From Propionibacteriaceae bacterium (GTDB taxonomy: Bacteria > Actinomycetota > Actinomycetes > Propionibacteriales > Propionibacteriaceae), in assembly GCA_025965155.1 (NCBI GenBank), contig JAOPXN010000099.1:1-64000 (forward strand): a DNA stretch of 64,000 nucleotides, read 5' to 3'. Shown here in pieces: positions 62,529 to 64,000 of the stretch (position 1 is the first letter of the stretch; every line of letters begins with the position of its first letter). The notes under the pieces were generated by a model. That model had not been told where the DNA came from. It worked only from the letters and a program-made list of their open reading frames with translations, and ran no database searches. Both the position numbers and the translations under genes were made by a program.

Positions 62529-64000
62529 GTGCCGGTGGCTGCTGGCCGGCTGAGGTCGGCTGCCCGGACCCAACCGACCTCAGGTCCGGCTACCCGAGGG
62601 GGACCGGCGAAAGGTCCGGTTTCCCAAAGGCTGGTGCGCGCCGTGGCGACGCTGGCAGTGGCCGCGGTGGTCGTCATCCTGGTTCTGTATCCACTCGGGC
62701 GGCTGGCGGTCGTGGTAGGGACCGACACCTCCGGTCAGCTGTTCGGTGGGGCGCCGGTAGCGGAGGTGCTGCGTACCACCGTGGCCCTGGCCTTGGCGGT
62801 CACCGCCGCCGCGGTCCCGCTCGGCACGCTGGCTGCGTTGGGGCTGGCGCGGTCCGACGTACCCGGGAGGCGGGTGCTGCGGGTGGCGATCGTGCTGCCG
62901 CTGCTCGTCCCGGGCTTTGTGCTCGGCTACAGCTGGACCCAGGCGTACGGTCGCGGCGGGTTCACCGATTTCCTTTTCGGCCTGCCGTGGCGGTCGGTGC
63001 AGGGGCCAGCGGGCGTGTGGGCTGCCCTGGTGGTCAGCACAGTGCCGGTCGTCTACCTGCTGGTGGCGGTCGGGCTCGCAGCCCGCGCGGAACCCGAGCT
63101 GGCGCGGGCCGCCCGCTCCTCAGGCGCGGGTCCGCTGGCCGTGCTGGTGCACATCACCCTGCCGCTGCTCCGGCCGTCGATCGCCGCTGCCGCCGTCTTG
63201 TCGGTGGTCTCGACGCTGGACAGCTTCGCGATCCCGCAGGCGATGGGCGGGTCGGGTGACTTCACCACCGTGACGATGGCGATCTACCGCCGGCTCTCGC
63301 TAGGCAGTGACCCGGCCGCGTTCGTCCAGGCACTGGCGCTTGCCTTGCTACTGGTCGCCGTGACGCTCGTGGTGGTGGTTCCGGCCGACCTCTGGCTGGG
63401 GCCACGGCTGCGGGCGACGCGGGGCGCCGGACCGAGCGGGCCCGTGGCGGTTCCCGGCGCGAGCCGACCTCACGCCCGCTCCACCGGCACCGGAATGCAC
63501 GCCCGTTCCACCCGCACCGCCATGAGTCGATGGATCAGCGCCGGTCTGAGCCTGTACCTGGTGCTCGCGTTGGCGCTTCCGATGGTGGCGCTGCTAGCAG
63601 CGGCGCTCACGCCGGCGGTCGGTGTGCCACCGACGCCGGCGCACTGGACGCTGGATAACTTCCGATCGGTGCTCAATGCGCGGAGCCTGGCGGCGTTCGG
63701 ACGGAGCGCCGGGCTGGCGCTGCTGGCGGCGGGTCTGCTCACCGTGCTCGGGGCCGCGGTGGCGGTGTTAGAACGTCGCCGGATCGGCCGCGCCCTGGCC
63801 GGGCTGGTGACCGTGGCGCTGGTCGTGCCGGGGTCGACCGTAGCCGTCGCGCTGCTGATCAGCTACGGCCGGTGGCTGGGCGGAACTCTGCTGCTGATCC
63901 TGCTGGCCTACCTGGCCAAGCTGTGGGCGCTGGCCCACCGGCCCATCTCAGGCGCCCTGGATCGGTTTCCGCCCGGCGAGCTGCAGGCGGCCCGCGCCAG
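62529..64000 (+). CDS. ABC transporter permease, two-domain iron/thiamine type, C-terminus outside window
   Basis: Read directly: a GTG at 62529 opens a frame that stays open to the window end (about 490 codons), so no stop is seen. After a polar ~45-residue start, there are two BPD permease halves. Half one (about 45-310) ends with a cytoplasmic EAA-like loop (ELARAARSSGAGPLAVLVHI, near 200). Half two begins near 330 and its EAA-like loop (GELQAARA) is cut at base 64000. Two fused halves are typical of Fe3+, thiamine and aminoethylphosphonate importers. The gene follows the binding lipoprotein by 3 bp; an ATPase gene is expected downstream. The linker between the halves carries a 27-nt duplication (HARSTGTGM, HARSTRTAM). 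Confidence 0.88.
   Translation, partial: MPVAAGRLRSAARTQPTSGPATRGGPAKGPVSQRLVRAVATLAVAAVVVILVLYPLGRLAVVVGTDTSGQLFGGAPVAEVLRTTVALALAVTAAAVPLGTLAALGLARSDVPGRRVLRVAIVLPLLVPGFVLGYSWTQAYGRGGFTDFLFGLPWRSVQGPAGVWAALVVSTVPVVYLLVAVGLAARAEPELARAARSSGAGPLAVLVHITLPLLRPSIAAAAVLSVVSTLDSFAIPQAMGGSGDFTTVTMAIYRRLSLGSDPAAFVQALALALLLVAVTLVVVVPADLWLGPRLRATRGAGPSGPVAVPGASRPHARSTGTGMHARSTRTAMSRWISAGLSLYLVLALALPMVALLAAALTPAVGVPPTPAHWTLDNFRSVLNARSLAAFGRSAGLALLAAGLLTVLGAAVAVLERRRIGRALAGLVTVALVVPGSTVAVALLISYGRWLGGTLLLILLAYLAKLWALAHRPISGALDRFPPGELQAARA
63471..63524. repeat. 27-nt tandem duplication in the permease linker
   Basis: Two adjacent 27-nt units (63471-63497 and 63498-63524), differing at only a few bases, encode HARSTGTGM and HARSTRTAM between the two permease halves. 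They are in frame and gap-free. Confidence 0.88.

Overview
The window is chromosomal DNA of a high-GC Gram-positive bacterium (Actinomycetota). This rests on uniformly high G+C, frequent GTG starts, an actinobacterial sepH, and the gene run DUF4193 / DUF3093 / dut / DUF3710 / OB-fold / DUF3159 / two TrkA proteins / KimA-like permease / RNA methyltransferase. From memory, the same set lies together around dut and ceoBC in Mycobacterium. A propionibacterial-type genus is a guess. I see no rRNA, tRNA, phage, insertion sequence or CRISPR.

Layout. 1-4.2 kb: the end of thymidine kinase, a mercaptopyruvate-type sulfurtransferase, sepH (cell division) and a TRIC-like channel. 4.2-37 kb: a very large surface-glycopolymer locus. 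It holds an OatA-like O-acyltransferase, three Stealth phosphotransferases, four large proteins with a CDP-glycerol glycerophosphotransferase (TagF-like) domain that are each fused to a glycosyltransferase, a glycosyltransferase-pyruvyltransferase fusion, a TPR-linked capsular transferase, a methyltransferase, a further GT2 protein, and the whole dTDP-L-rhamnose pathway (RmlA, RmlB and a fused RmlC-RmlD). A MoxR-type ATPase and its VWA partner sit inside this locus. 37-43 kb: an MFS exporter, ferrochelatase, glycerate kinase and an S9 peptidase. 43-54 kb: the conserved housekeeping block, ending in aconitase with a palindromic upstream site and a strong terminator. 54-55.5 kb: three decayed tandem copies of the 3' end of the neighbouring EamA transporter gene. 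55.5-59.7 kb: a sugar-catabolism operon (ROK regulator, isomerase, Gfo/Idh/MocA dehydrogenase, EamA transporter). 59.8-64 kb: a HIT protein, heme A synthase, and the start of an iron-type ABC importer (lipoprotein plus a permease cut by the window end).

How the genes work together. The surface locus encodes both sugar-phosphate transfer (Stealth) and polyol-phosphate transfer (TagF-like), plus rhamnose, ketal-pyruvate and O-acyl decoration. The simplest reading is a phosphodiester-linked, rhamnose-containing and possibly pyruvylated cell-wall or capsular polymer. No export gene of the Wzx/Wzy or TagGH type is visible here, so export must be encoded elsewhere. Genes in this locus often alternate strands and meet tail to tail with short overlaps.

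A recurring oddity is short in-frame tandem repetition with a 27-nt (9-codon) period, seen in five unrelated genes.
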